A stretch of DNA of 64,000 nt, taken from Synergistaceae bacterium. Lineage in GTDB: Bacteria > Synergistota > Synergistia > Synergistales > Aminobacteriaceae. Location: positions 1-64,000 of the forward strand of contig JAFYBQ010000042.1 of NCBI GenBank assembly GCA_017540085.1, read 5' to 3'. The notes beneath the pieces are model-generated. The model searched no databases, was not told where the DNA came from, and saw only the letters and a list, made by a program, of their open reading frames with translations. The translations under genes were made by a program, and so were the position numbers. How positions within the stretch are numbered: the stretch's first letter is position 1; each line of letters begins with the position of its first letter. Below are positions 19,637-28,458 of the stretch, one piece after another.

Positions 19637-19697
19637 CCTGCAATTTTTTCTGAGTAATTATACTGTTGGAAGGATACGAAATTTTTTCATTTGTTTG

Positions 19698-19725
19698 TTG
19701 ACAAGCTAACAACACGGTGTAAAAT
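19698..19725 (+). promoter_or_regulatory. Strong sigma-70-type promoter of the Synerg-CTERM protein gene
   Basis: -35 TTGACA (19698-19703), a 16-base spacer and -10 TAAAAT (19720-19725). About 75 nt of leader follow before a GAAAGGAG ribosome site and the ATG at 19803. The near-consensus boxes suggest an abundant product. Confidence 0.7.
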
Positions 19726-19802
19726 GTGCAACGTAGTTCTGCGTGTATTACTTAGTTCAGTTTCAAACATTTTAATTATTCCGAAAGGAGTGCTTTAGTT
19801 TC

Positions 19803-22088
19803 ATGAAGAAGTTATTTGCGTTAATCATGGTTGTTGCAACGCTCGCAATCGCGGGTACGGCAATGGCCGCGGATACCACTCTCACGGCTTCCCGCTCGAA
19901 ATTCTCAATGAAGCTGGGGGACACTGAGACAATCACCCTCACAGCTACAGCAGGACACGGCGGTACGCTCAGTGCCATCACAGTTGCGGGGTATTCTTGG
20001 GCCTCAGTAAGCGGCAGCACACTGACCCTCACGCCTACAGCGACAGGAAGCTACAACTTTACGGCGATGGTAACAGAGACTTACTCCATCAGCAGCGATG
20101 TGGCAGGCCACGGCTCACCTAGAGTGATGTCCCAGACAGCAACACTGCCTATCACTGTATCAGTAGTTGATGGGACAGTAAAAGTTCAGGTTATCACGAG
20201 AGTCGTTGAAGTCGTTACCACAGTAACCAGAACAGTAACGGTTATTTCCCGCACTGCTCAGGGTTCAGCGGTAGTTCAGACGTTCACCGAGACAATCAGG
20301 ACAGTTGCTCAGTCAATCACAGTTGCGGTGCTTACTCAGGTTCCAGGTTTCACACCGAGACTTGCGGAAGTATGGACAGCAAAGTCAACAGAAGTTGAGA
20401 GAAAGAGGACAGCAACACTCTCCTTAATCCAGAGCAACCCTGCTCAAAGAGAAAGGGCATTCCCCGGACTTCCCACGACAGCAGATTTGACCCCGCGCGC
20501 CAATACCAGCCTTGTAGCGGTTACATCGTCAACGAGAACATCAATGACGGTAGCGGAGAAGCTCGGAGTCGCGACATATATGCTCGGCGTAGACGGCGCA
20601 AAGGCACTTTCAGTTCAGGAAGCAGTGAGAGCTACAGAGAGCGGCACATATTCATTCGTCAAGACGTTCGGTTCAGCTCTTTACGGAACGAAGATTAAAG
20701 GCCACAGGGGACACAGAGCAAAGAATCTTGCAGTGTCATCAAGCGCATTCACAGCAGCGGCAGCCGACAACGAGGGCGTAGCATTCATCAACAGCTCAGG
20801 CGATATAGTTGACACAATTCCTGATGCCAGCCGGTCGCAGGACATTATGCCTGGTTACGTTGTAATGCTTGTCGTTATGGAAGCCGGAGAGACCTACGAG
20901 CCTTTAGTCTATGCTACATCAGAAGACCTCGCGACAGCAGGCGTGTCAGTGGATAGGACACCTCTTACAGTTTCAGTTGACCAGGTAACAGAGACGGAAG
21001 AGAAAGTAATCGTAACAGTCAATGAGGACGGCACCGTTGAGGAGACCGTTATAACAGTTGACGAGGATAGTGCTGACGTTAAGGCGGCGATGGCGAAGAT
21101 GGCTACAGCAATGGGCGTAAGCAGCATTAAGGTTGTTCCTGCATCGGCGTACACAACAGCAGTAGCTGATTCAGTACTGGTAGCTGATGACCTGCTCGCG
21201 GCCAGCAATGACCTTCACATAGCGGCCAGACTCGGATTCATAGTAAGCAGACTTTCAAACGATGCGTACTTTATGCCCATGACATTCCGCGAACTTCCTC
21301 CAGGCGGGGCAGTTGCAAGCGGCGCAACATTCAGCTTCTATCCTGACGGCATCGTTGGCGAGACAATAGCGTACTCCAAAGTATTCTACAAGAACGGCAC
21401 AGAGGTAACAAATCCTTCAGCCATTCTTAACGGCGACACATACTATGTGGCGTTCGAGATACTTGACGGCGGAATCAGGGTGTCCGACACAAACTACACG
21501 CTTGAGAACCCGACAGTAACAATCAAGATGGCCGCACAGGGATCGCAGACTGCTGTCGATAAAATCAAGACCATCATCGGCTCAGACGCTGTTGTAGTCG
21601 CCGGCTCATACAAGTCAACAGTAGACACAGCAACGATTGCGGTTGACGACATATTAGCGGCCAGCAATGACCTGTATGTAGTGTGCAGACCCTCAGCGTA
21701 CAACAATCTTCCTGACGGCAAGTACATTGACGCAGTAACATTCAGCGCACTTCCTTCAGGCAGGTCAATTCAGAGCGGAGCAGGGTTCGTGTTCAACCTT
21801 GACGGCGTGGACAGCACAGCAGGCACAGTAAGAGTGTTTGACAGCACCGGCGCGGAAGTAACAACTCCGAGGAGCCTCACCGGATCCGGCTACATCGCTT
21901 TCGTAGTCAGCGGAACAGCGGTAAGGGCTTCAGCGGTTACCATGAGCAACCCGTCAGTTACAGTGAAGATGACCTCCACAGTAACACCTGAATACGGCGT
22001 AGGCAGCTCAAGCGGCGGATGCTCGGCAGGAAGCGCGGTTCTTGCGCTCGCCCTTCTTGGGACATTCATCGCATCACGCAAGAAGTAG
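19803..22088 (+). CDS. Secreted surface protein with Synerg-CTERM sorting signal
   Basis: A 761-residue exported protein. It has a signal peptide with an AMAA cleavage site (about residue 22), then an Ig-like beta domain (about residues 25-120), a Val/Thr-rich stretch (about residues 120-170), and two related modules of about 120-130 residues in the second half. Each module begins (L/I)LAASNDL and ends with (E/S)NP(T/S)VT(I/V)KM. The C-terminus is SSSGGCSAG, a hydrophobic helix and a basic RKK end, the Synerg-CTERM arrangement of Synergistota proteins sorted to the cell surface. The composition is rich in Thr, Val and Ala. Strong promoter and terminator frame it as one gene. The binding partner is unknown; an S-layer or adhesin-like role is inference. 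Confidence 0.88.
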   Translation: MKKLFALIMVVATLAIAGTAMAADTTLTASRSKFSMKLGDTETITLTATAGHGGTLSAITVAGYSWASVSGSTLTLTPTATGSYNFTAMVTETYSISSDVAGHGSPRVMSQTATLPITVSVVDGTVKVQVITRVVEVVTTVTRTVTVISRTAQGSAVVQTFTETIRTVAQSITVAVLTQVPGFTPRLAEVWTAKSTEVERKRTATLSLIQSNPAQRERAFPGLPTTADLTPRANTSLVAVTSSTRTSMTVAEKLGVATYMLGVDGAKALSVQEAVRATESGTYSFVKTFGSALYGTKIKGHRGHRAKNLAVSSSAFTAAAADNEGVAFINSSGDIVDTIPDASRSQDIMPGYVVMLVVMEAGETYEPLVYATSEDLATAGVSVDRTPLTVSVDQVTETEEKVIVTVNEDGTVEETVITVDEDSADVKAAMAKMATAMGVSSIKVVPASAYTTAVADSVLVADDLLAASNDLHIAARLGFIVSRLSNDAYFMPMTFRELPPGGAVASGATFSFYPDGIVGETIAYSKVFYKNGTEVTNPSAILNGDTYYVAFEILDGGIRVSDTNYTLENPTVTIKMAAQGSQTAVDKIKTIIGSDAVVVAGSYKSTVDTATIAVDDILAASNDLYVVCRPSAYNNLPDGKYIDAVTFSALPSGRSIQSGAGFVFNLDGVDSTAGTVRVFDSTGAEVTTPRSLTGSGYIAFVVSGTAVRASAVTMSNPSVTVKMTSTVTPEYGVGSSSGGCSAGSAVLALALLGTFIASRKK

Positions 22089-22129
22089 TAGTACAACGCA
22101 GAAACATACACACTAAGCATTAATTACAG

Positions 22130-22169
22130 CGTCCTCCTTGTTCGAGAGTGAACGGGGAGGGCGTTTTAT
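22130..22169 (+). terminator. Strong Rho-independent terminator of the surface protein gene
   Basis: A 14-bp stem with G-U pairs (22130-22143 with 22150-22163) and a six-base GAGAGT loop is followed by TTTTATT. Confidence 0.85.
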
Positions 22170-22203
22170 TATGGGCGTATAATTGTCGCGGGAGGTTTGG
22201 GAA

Positions 22204-23673
22204 ATGAAACATTATGTATGTTTTGACGCAGGGACTCAAAGCGTGAAGGTTGCAGTATATGATGAGGCGGGGAATCAGGTTGCAGTTGACGTGAATCCCA
22301 CGACACTTTATTACCCTCATGCAGGATGGGTTGAGATGGACGTTGAAGAATATTTCCGGCTGGCGTTAAAGGGTATGGCCAAGTGCGCGGAAATCATGCG
22401 GGGGAAAAATATAGACCCGTCATCAGTCCGTGCTGTAATGGGAGATGGGATAATCTGCGGGATTGCCGGAGCTGACGAAAACGGCAGGGCAATTACGCCG
22501 TACATAAACTATTTAGACTCACGGACGCAGGAAGACGCAGACAGCCTTTCAGCGCGGGGGCTTGACATCTGGGCGCGTGAGACAGGAAACCCGGAGCCTT
22601 TGTGCTTGTTCCCGGCTCTTCACGCAAGATGGCTTCTCAGAAATTCACCCAACGCCGCGAAAATCCGCAAATTTATCCACAACGCACCGTATATCCTCAT
22701 GCACCTGGCCGGACTCAAAGCCGGGGACGCTTTCATTGACTGGGGTGCAATGTCGGGCTGGGGCCTCGGCTATGATGTCGTCAAAAAATCGTGGTCAGAT
22801 GAGCAGCTCGGCATTCTCGGAATCCCACAGGACTTAATGCCGCGAATCGTCAGGCCGTGGGACATTATCGGTGGCCTTTCGGCTGAGTGCGCGAAAATTA
22901 CCGGCTTCCCGGAAGGCACACCCATTTGCGCGGGCGCGGGCGACACTATGCAGTCATTGTTAGCGTGCGGAGTCCATGAGCCTGGCCACGCAGTTGACGT
23001 TGCCGGGACGTGTTCAATGTTCTGCATATCAACTGGCGGAATCGTTCCCGGTCTCAGCAAGAAGGAGAACGGACTAATCTTCAACAGCGGGACTCTTCCC
23101 GGCACTTATTTTTACTGGGGCTTTGTTCGGACGGGGGGGCTTGCGTTAAGATGGTTCCGGGATAACGTCTGCAACAAGGCCGGTGATGACTCGTACTATG
23201 ATTTTCTCAGCGAGGGCGCGAAAGATATTCCGGCGGGGGCTGAGGGAGTCAGGTTTCTTCCGTGGCTGACGGGCGGCCCTGAAGGATTCCGGGAGGTTCA
23301 CGGGTGCTTCATCAACATGGGCATGAACACGAATCAATTCACGCTGTGGCGGGCGGTGCTTGAGGCGATAGCGGGCGAATATTCCGAGATTGCGGAACGT
23401 TCGCGAATGGCGGGGACTCCTGTCGACAGGGTGATTATCACGGAGGGAGGTAGCAAATCTCCGCTCTGGAATCAGATTAAGGCCGACATGATTCAGGCGG
23501 AGACTCTGACTCTGAAGACGGGCGGCGCGCTGGCAATGAATGCTGTTACGGGGGCTTACGCTGTGGGTGATGTTGCTGACATGGCCGGGAAAGTTCACGA
23601 GGGACTGAGCATTACGGGGAAATATTCGCCGGGAGAAAAATTGACTTTGCCGGATATACCCTTCAAGATGTGA
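22204..23673 (+). CDS. FGGY-family carbohydrate kinase (xylulokinase-like)
   Basis: A 489-residue sugar kinase. The N-terminal FGGY domain has the phosphate-binding DAGTQSVKVAVYD motif (about residues 7-19) and a YLDSRTQED segment. The C-terminal domain carries GAGDTMQSLLACG and the ADP-site TEGGSKSPLWNQIKADM. It phosphorylates a sugar or polyol, most like xylulose, with ATP. The start is ATG 22204, placed by a GGGAGG site 8 bases upstream; an in-frame TTG at 22183 lies over a TATAAT box. It stands alone between two terminators. Its substrate may come from the sugar/polyol uptake operon at 54-61 kb, but nothing ties them directly. Confidence 0.88.
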   Translation: MKHYVCFDAGTQSVKVAVYDEAGNQVAVDVNPTTLYYPHAGWVEMDVEEYFRLALKGMAKCAEIMRGKNIDPSSVRAVMGDGIICGIAGADENGRAITPYINYLDSRTQEDADSLSARGLDIWARETGNPEPLCLFPALHARWLLRNSPNAAKIRKFIHNAPYILMHLAGLKAGDAFIDWGAMSGWGLGYDVVKKSWSDEQLGILGIPQDLMPRIVRPWDIIGGLSAECAKITGFPEGTPICAGAGDTMQSLLACGVHEPGHAVDVAGTCSMFCISTGGIVPGLSKKENGLIFNSGTLPGTYFYWGFVRTGGLALRWFRDNVCNKAGDDSYYDFLSEGAKDIPAGAEGVRFLPWLTGGPEGFREVHGCFINMGMNTNQFTLWRAVLEAIAGEYSEIAERSRMAGTPVDRVIITEGGSKSPLWNQIKADMIQAETLTLKTGGALAMNAVTGAYAVGDVADMAGKVHEGLSITGKYSPGEKLTLPDIPFKM

Positions 23674-23720
23674 TTACCCCCTCGCCGTAAACGGCACTCC
23701 CCCTTGTCATGGGTAGCGAG

Positions 23721-23760
23721 AAAAAACCTCCTCACAAAACGCGGGGAGGCTTTATTTTTC
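23721..23760. terminator. Bidirectional terminator between convergent kinase and antiporter genes
   Basis: CCTCC (23727-23731) and GGAGG (23745-23749) arms, with a run of A on the left (six T on the minus strand) and CTTTATTTTT on the right. Confidence 0.75.
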
Positions 23761-23787
23761 ACAGAAATTTGTATATATGGTAATTTT

Positions 23788-25083
23788 TTACCGTGAAAGA
23801 AGACTCCGCCGATGATACAGGTCTTCTTCTATCTCAGCGGCCTGATCGTCAAGCATGAAGCGGTCTTCAAACACCGTGCTTCCGATTTCGTCCTTTGCGC
23901 CCCTGAACGCCCGCTTGAGGAATATAGGCGTTATTATCGTGCAGACTATTATCATTATGATGATCGGGCCTAGCTCGCTTTCCTCAATCAGGTTCATTGA
24001 TACACCTTTTCCCGCCACGATTAACGCGACTTCCCCGCGGCAAACCATGCCGAGTCCTACAACATAACTTTGATGATTGTCCATTCCGCAGATTTTTGCG
24101 CCGAGTCCACAGCCAACGAGCTTTGAGACTATGCTCACGATTATCATCACAACGGTGAATATTACGATCTCAGACGAAAATGCCGGGAGGGTAACCTCAA
24201 GCCCTATATTAGCGAAAAATACAGGGGTCAGAAGGAGATACGCTAAACTGTCGAACTTGCTGGCGATATATTGTCCTTTGGGCGAAATTGAGATTATCAT
24301 TCCCGCCGCAAATGCCCCGATTATGTCAGCAATCCCGAAAATCACCTCAGCCGCCCACGCCATGAACAGGCACAGCGCGAATCCCATCACAGGATAACGG
24401 CGCAGGTTTCGCGACTCCTGCACTCGGTCTGACCATATCATCGCACGCCTGTAGATTATCCCTGTAACCCAGACGAACACGAAAAATCCGGCAATCTTCA
24501 CGAAAACGAGTCCCAGATTCGTGTTTCCCCCGGCGATTCCTGTAACTACAGTAAGGCAGATGAGGCCGAGAATGTCATCTATCAGTGCCGCCGCAAGTAT
24601 CGTGTTTCCGGCTTTGGTTGACATTTTGCCGAGTTCCTTCAGAGCTTCTACGGTGATTGAGACTGAAGTCGCCGTAAGCACAGCCCCTATGAAAATTGCT
24701 GACGGGAAAGAAATTCCGGGCTGAAAGAAATACATCATCCCCGCGCCCATTCCGAGAGGGAAAATGACTCCCAGCAGTGCGACGACAAATCCCACGCCCC
24801 CGGACGCTTTAAGCTCGTCAATGTTCGTCTCCGTTCCCGCAGTGAACATTATCACGATGACTCCAAGCTCGGCCATTCGCGACAATAACGGACTCGGCAT
24901 CAGGCAGAACTGAACACCGAAAATTTTTGACGTTATCGCGCCTAGTACAGCAGGCCCGAAAAACAATCCCGCCATCAACGCCCCGACAACTTGAGGCAAT
25001 TGCGCCCGCCGTGAAAGCAGGCTGAATATTTTTGTTGACAATAATATAACGCAAAGACTCAACAGATAGTTGTAGCCTTCCAT
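23788..25083 (-). CDS. Cation:proton antiporter, CPA2 (KefB/NapA-type) family
   Basis: A 431-residue polytopic protein with about 12 hydrophobic helices. It begins with LPQVVGALMAGLFFGPAVLG, the first conserved stretch of CPA2 antiporters. The paired ion-binding acidic residues are plausible in the AALIDDILGL motif (about residues 164-173). A short charged cytoplasmic tail follows; no RCK/KTN regulatory domain is present, so it is a NapA-like short form exchanging Na+ or K+ for H+. No partner subunit adjoins it. The ribosome site before ATG 25083 is AGGAGG-like. Confidence 0.9.
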   Translation of the reverse strand: MEGYNYLLSLCVILLSTKIFSLLSRRAQLPQVVGALMAGLFFGPAVLGAITSKIFGVQFCLMPSPLLSRMAELGVIVIMFTAGTETNIDELKASGGVGFVVALLGVIFPLGMGAGMMYFFQPGISFPSAIFIGAVLTATSVSITVEALKELGKMSTKAGNTILAAALIDDILGLICLTVVTGIAGGNTNLGLVFVKIAGFFVFVWVTGIIYRRAMIWSDRVQESRNLRRYPVMGFALCLFMAWAAEVIFGIADIIGAFAAGMIISISPKGQYIASKFDSLAYLLLTPVFFANIGLEVTLPAFSSEIVIFTVVMIIVSIVSKLVGCGLGAKICGMDNHQSYVVGLGMVCRGEVALIVAGKGVSMNLIEESELGPIIIMIIVCTIITPIFLKRAFRGAKDEIGSTVFEDRFMLDDQAAEIEEDLYHRRSLLSR

Positions 25084-25108
25084 GATGTATGATTTACCCT
25101 CCTAAAGG

Positions 25109-26044
25109 TTAAAGCTCGTAATCGTCCCCGTGTGCCTCGCCGAGAAGCGCGCTGACCTGATGCCGCCACGGCATTGAAGGGTGCGCCCCGATTTTCGTGC
25201 AGGCCAAAGCTCCGCAGGCTGAAGCAAATTTAGCGGCTCTCTTCAGGGGCATTCCCTCGCACAGCCCCACGCAGAAACCCGCACAGAATGCGTCCCGCGC
25301 CCCGGTGTTGTCTACTGCCCGTATGCTGAATGCGTCAAATGAAAAATGATCCCCGCCTTTCACGAAGATCATTCCCCCTTTCGCGCTCTGTGTTACGGCC
25401 AAGCACTTAACGCCCCGCGACAATATATCATTGGCCATCTCAGTTGTGGATTTGTGCTGCTTGCGCCCTGCGTAGAAACTCAATGCCCTCTCATTCAGTA
25501 TAAGATAGTCGATATTCTCCCAGACATCAGACGGCAAAGAATAGGGCGGTTCTGCTGACAAAAACGTGCGGCATCCGTGCTTGCGGGACAATTTCAGCCC
25601 TGCGGCTACAGTTTTGGCAGGGCTTTCCATCTGAAACAATGCCGCGTCAGAAGACTCGAAAATATCAGCGGCCTTAATCATAGCCCTGTCATCAAGCAAA
25701 GAGTTAGCACCCTGCGAAATTATTACGGAGTTATTGCCGTCATCTGTTACTGTGATTACTGCTGTCCCTGTCGGGGCACTGTCCATAGTATGAAGCTGGG
25801 AACAGTCTACGCCGTTTTCTGTAAGCGTGTTCTTCAGCTTGCGGCCAAAATCATCACTGCCAATACAGCCGATAATATGAGATTTCGCACTCAACCGTGC
25901 CGCGGCTAAAGCCTGATTTGAGCCTTTGCCCCCTCCGGCCATGCCAAACGCCCCGCCTACAACTGTCTCACCTTTCTGCGGGCAGTGCGGTGCGCGTATA
26001 ACAAGATCAATATTGAGTGAACCTGCTACTGCTATCGATGACAT
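25109..26044 (-). CDS. Ribokinase-like PfkB-family sugar kinase
   Basis: A 311-residue PfkB kinase. It has an N-terminal AVAGSLNIDLV strand and GGAFGMAGGGKGSNQA (the substrate-side GG motif). The C-terminal anion-hole motif is oddly NTGARDAF instead of the usual GAGD: the second glycine is arginine. It would phosphorylate ribose or a related sugar or nucleoside with ATP if active. The start is ATG 26044, 8 bases after AGGAGG; an in-frame extension to 26092 runs across that site. It stands divergent from the alanine symporter. Confidence 0.85.
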   Translation of the reverse strand: MSSIAVAGSLNIDLVIRAPHCPQKGETVVGGAFGMAGGGKGSNQALAAARLSAKSHIIGCIGSDDFGRKLKNTLTENGVDCSQLHTMDSAPTGTAVITVTDDGNNSVIISQGANSLLDDRAMIKAADIFESSDAALFQMESPAKTVAAGLKLSRKHGCRTFLSAEPPYSLPSDVWENIDYLILNERALSFYAGRKQHKSTTEMANDILSRGVKCLAVTQSAKGGMIFVKGGDHFSFDAFSIRAVDNTGARDAFCAGFCVGLCEGMPLKRAAKFASACGALACTKIGAHPSMPWRHQVSALLGEAHGDDYEL

Positions 26045-26081
26045 TTTCATTACCTCCTGTGTAATATCCTGATAATTTGCG

Positions 26082-26087
26082 TATAAT
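26082..26087 (+). promoter_or_regulatory. Probable -10 box for the alanine symporter gene
   Basis: TATAAT inside a GCGTATAAT context that also occurs before the FGGY kinase (22176) and the Tim44-like gene (44932). No good -35 box is visible 16-18 bases upstream. Confidence 0.35.
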
Positions 26088-26140
26088 ATCACAATTACCC
26101 TATTAATCTAAATTTTCACATTTCAGGAGGGATTTAACTC

Positions 26141-27559
26141 ATGCAGGATTTTGCAGCTTTTCTTGATGCCCTTGACGGATTCCTGTATTACCCCGTGTTA
26201 ATTATCGTCCTGACTCTGGCGGGAATATATTTCTCGTTCAGGTCAAAATTCGCGCAGGTGCGGCTTGCGTTTGACTCAATGAAGCTCATCACGGAGCGTC
26301 CCGGAAGCAAGAACGCTATATCCTCGTTCGGCGCGCTCATGGTTTCGACTGCCTCGCGTGTAGGCACCGGGAACATCATCGGAGTGTCGACCGCAATATG
26401 TCTCGGCGGGCCGGGGGCGGTGTTCTGGATGTGGGTGCTTGCCGTTCTCGGAGGAGCGAGCGCACTGGCTGAAAGCACCCTAGCGCAAATCTTCAAGCGG
26501 AGGGATCCCAAGACGGGACACAGTTACGGCGGGCCGGCATTCTACATTGAGGCCATAATTCACAGCAAGGCAACGGCGGTAATATTCTCGGTGTTCCTGG
26601 TTGCCACGTATGCTTTCGGCTTCAATGCGCTATGCTCGTACAATCTTCAGTCAACATTCAGCGTCTACACTTTCTATGATGAGGATGTTACGCCGTGGAT
26701 AATCGGAGGGATTGCGGCGGCCATGACAGCGTGGTGTTTGTTCGGCGGGGCAAGAAGAGTCGTGGATGTAACAATGCTCCTTGTTCCTGTGATGGGAGTC
26801 GTTTATGTCGTTACGGCGTTCGGGATAATGATTGCGAAAATCGACATGCTTCCGGCGGTCTTGAGGATGATTTTTGCGGATGCGTTCAACTTTCAGGCCA
26901 TAGGGAGCGGGATTGCGGGGTCATGCCTTGTGTACGGGATAAAGCGCGGGCTTTACTCCAACGAGGCCGGAGTCGGCTCTGCCCCTAACGCGGCGGCTTC
27001 CGCTGAGACATCTCACCCCGTAAAGCAGGGATTAATTCAAATGCTGTCAGTATACATTGACACTATATTGATTTGTTCGGCAACGGCTTTCATGTGCCTT
27101 ATGTCCGGGACTCCGATAACTAGCGGGGCGGCCGGAGCGCAATACGTACAGGACTCTTTGCGGAGCATATTCGGGGAGGCCGGGCCGGTGTTTATCACGG
27201 TGATAATGGTATTGTTCGCGTTCACGACACTGCTGGGAAATCTCTTCTACGTCGACAACGCACTAGTCTACATCAACGGAAAGAAAATGCCCGGTGCGAA
27301 ATTCATCACAGGCTTCAGAATCGTCTGCGCTCTCGTGATTCTTGTCGGTGCTGTAATGCCTATGTCTACGGCGTGGGCTGTGGCTGATATTTTCATGGCG
27401 GGAATGGCACTGATTAACATTCCGTGCGTCATGGCCGGGGGCGGAATAGTCTTCAGGGCGTTGGAGGACTACGAAAAGCAGAGGCGCGAACACGGCAACC
27501 CTGTATTCAAAGCGTCATCAATAGGGCTTGACCCGGAAAAATTAGACTACTGGAAGTGA
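26141..27559 (+). CDS. Alanine/glycine:sodium (AGCS-family) symporter
   Basis: A 472-residue membrane protein of the AGCS family with about 10-11 helices. Characteristic segments are STASRVGTGNIIGV (about residues 69-82), GGPGAVFWMWV, and GGASALAESTLAQ, then HSYGGPAFYI. It takes up alanine or glycine with Na+, fitting amino-acid fermentation. An AGGAGGG site precedes ATG 26141. Its TGA overlaps the first remaining codons of a broken D-lactate dehydrogenase. Confidence 0.94.
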   Translation: MQDFAAFLDALDGFLYYPVLIIVLTLAGIYFSFRSKFAQVRLAFDSMKLITERPGSKNAISSFGALMVSTASRVGTGNIIGVSTAICLGGPGAVFWMWVLAVLGGASALAESTLAQIFKRRDPKTGHSYGGPAFYIEAIIHSKATAVIFSVFLVATYAFGFNALCSYNLQSTFSVYTFYDEDVTPWIIGGIAAAMTAWCLFGGARRVVDVTMLLVPVMGVVYVVTAFGIMIAKIDMLPAVLRMIFADAFNFQAIGSGIAGSCLVYGIKRGLYSNEAGVGSAPNAAASAETSHPVKQGLIQMLSVYIDTILICSATAFMCLMSGTPITSGAAGAQYVQDSLRSIFGEAGPVFITVIMVLFAFTTLLGNLFYVDNALVYINGKKMPGAKFITGFRIVCALVILVGAVMPMSTAWAVADIFMAGMALINIPCVMAGGGIVFRALEDYEKQRREHGNPVFKASSIGLDPEKLDYWK

Positions 27560-28408
27560 TTTGCGGCATGAGCTGCACTCCCTGCGACATGTCCCGGAAA
27601 GCTCTTGAGGCGTTCCGCAATGTCGGAGTGAAATATATTCTGACGCGCTCAATAGGCTATGACCATATCGACACGGCCGCGGCGCGTGAGTTCGGGATGA
27701 AGGTCGGAACAGTCAGCTACACGCCTACAGGAGTCGCAGATTACGCAATTATGTTAATGCTTGCGTGTCTCCGACGGTTCGCGCATATTCTGAGGCGGGC
27801 TGATATTCAGGATTACTCCCTGAAGAACAAACTGGGCCGGGATCTTTCCGCGTGTACTGTCGCGTAATGGGTACCGGCAGAATCGGAACAACGGTTATAC
27901 AGCACTTGTCCGGGTTCGGGTGCAGGATTCTCGCGTATGACGTTCACGAAAACGAGACCGCCCGGAAATTCGCGCAGTATGCTGACCGTGATACGATATT
28001 CCGCGAGTCCGACATTATCACCCTCCACATGAACGCCAACGATGACAACTATCACATTATCGGCCATGAGGCAGTCGCGAAAATGAAGCCCGGCGCGTAT
28101 GTCATAAACACGGCGCGGGGGAAACTTGTTGACTCTGACGCGATAATAGCGGAGATTGAGTCCGGCAAGCTCGGAGGGGCTGCGCTCGATGTGCTTGAGC
28201 ATGAGAATGGACTGTACTACTATAACCGAATGGGAGAAGTTATCGTGAATCAGAAATTAGCGGTTCTGCGGTCATTCCCGAACGTCATATTGAGTCCTCA
28301 CACGGCATTTACACGGCTGAAGATGTGCGCGAAATGGTTGAAGGAATTTTCCGAAACTGTTACGAGTTCAGCACAAGGAAAAAAACGCACGGAGTTGATA
28401 TTCAGTAA
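27556..28408 (+). pseudogene. D-lactate (D-2-hydroxyacid) dehydrogenase, decayed: N-terminal truncation and two frameshifts
   Basis: Joined across frames this reads as an LDH/VanH-type D-2-hydroxyacid dehydrogenase. GVKYILTRSIGYDHID and GVADYAIMLMLACLRR lie in frame one. After a one-base loss near 27865 come the Rossmann motif VMGTGRIGTTV and INTARGKLVDSDA. After a second one-base loss near 28310 (TTTT reduced to TTT) a different frame gives HTAFYTAEDVREMVEG and a natural stop at 28406-28408. About 60-70 N-terminal residues of the family are missing, because the remnant starts right at the symporter stop. Three independent lesions argue for a dead gene rather than a sequencing slip. Confidence 0.85.
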
Positions 28409-28410
28409 CA

Positions 28411-28453
28411 AAAAAAGCGGGACTCCCTCATGAGGAATCCCGCATAATTTTTT
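28411..28453. terminator. Bidirectional terminator between the broken dehydrogenase and htrA
   Basis: GCGGGA and TCCCGC arms, with an inner TCC/GGA pair, a run of A on the left (six T on the minus strand) and AATTTTTT on the right. It serves htrA on the minus strand well. Confidence 0.8.
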
Positions 28454-28458
28454 CACGC

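Noticed and set aside
23674-23716. Possible third copy of the GC-rich palindromic repeat
   Set aside because: It has C-tracts and CTCCCCCTT but lacks the CCTAAGTTAGG centre and the right-hand G-tracts.
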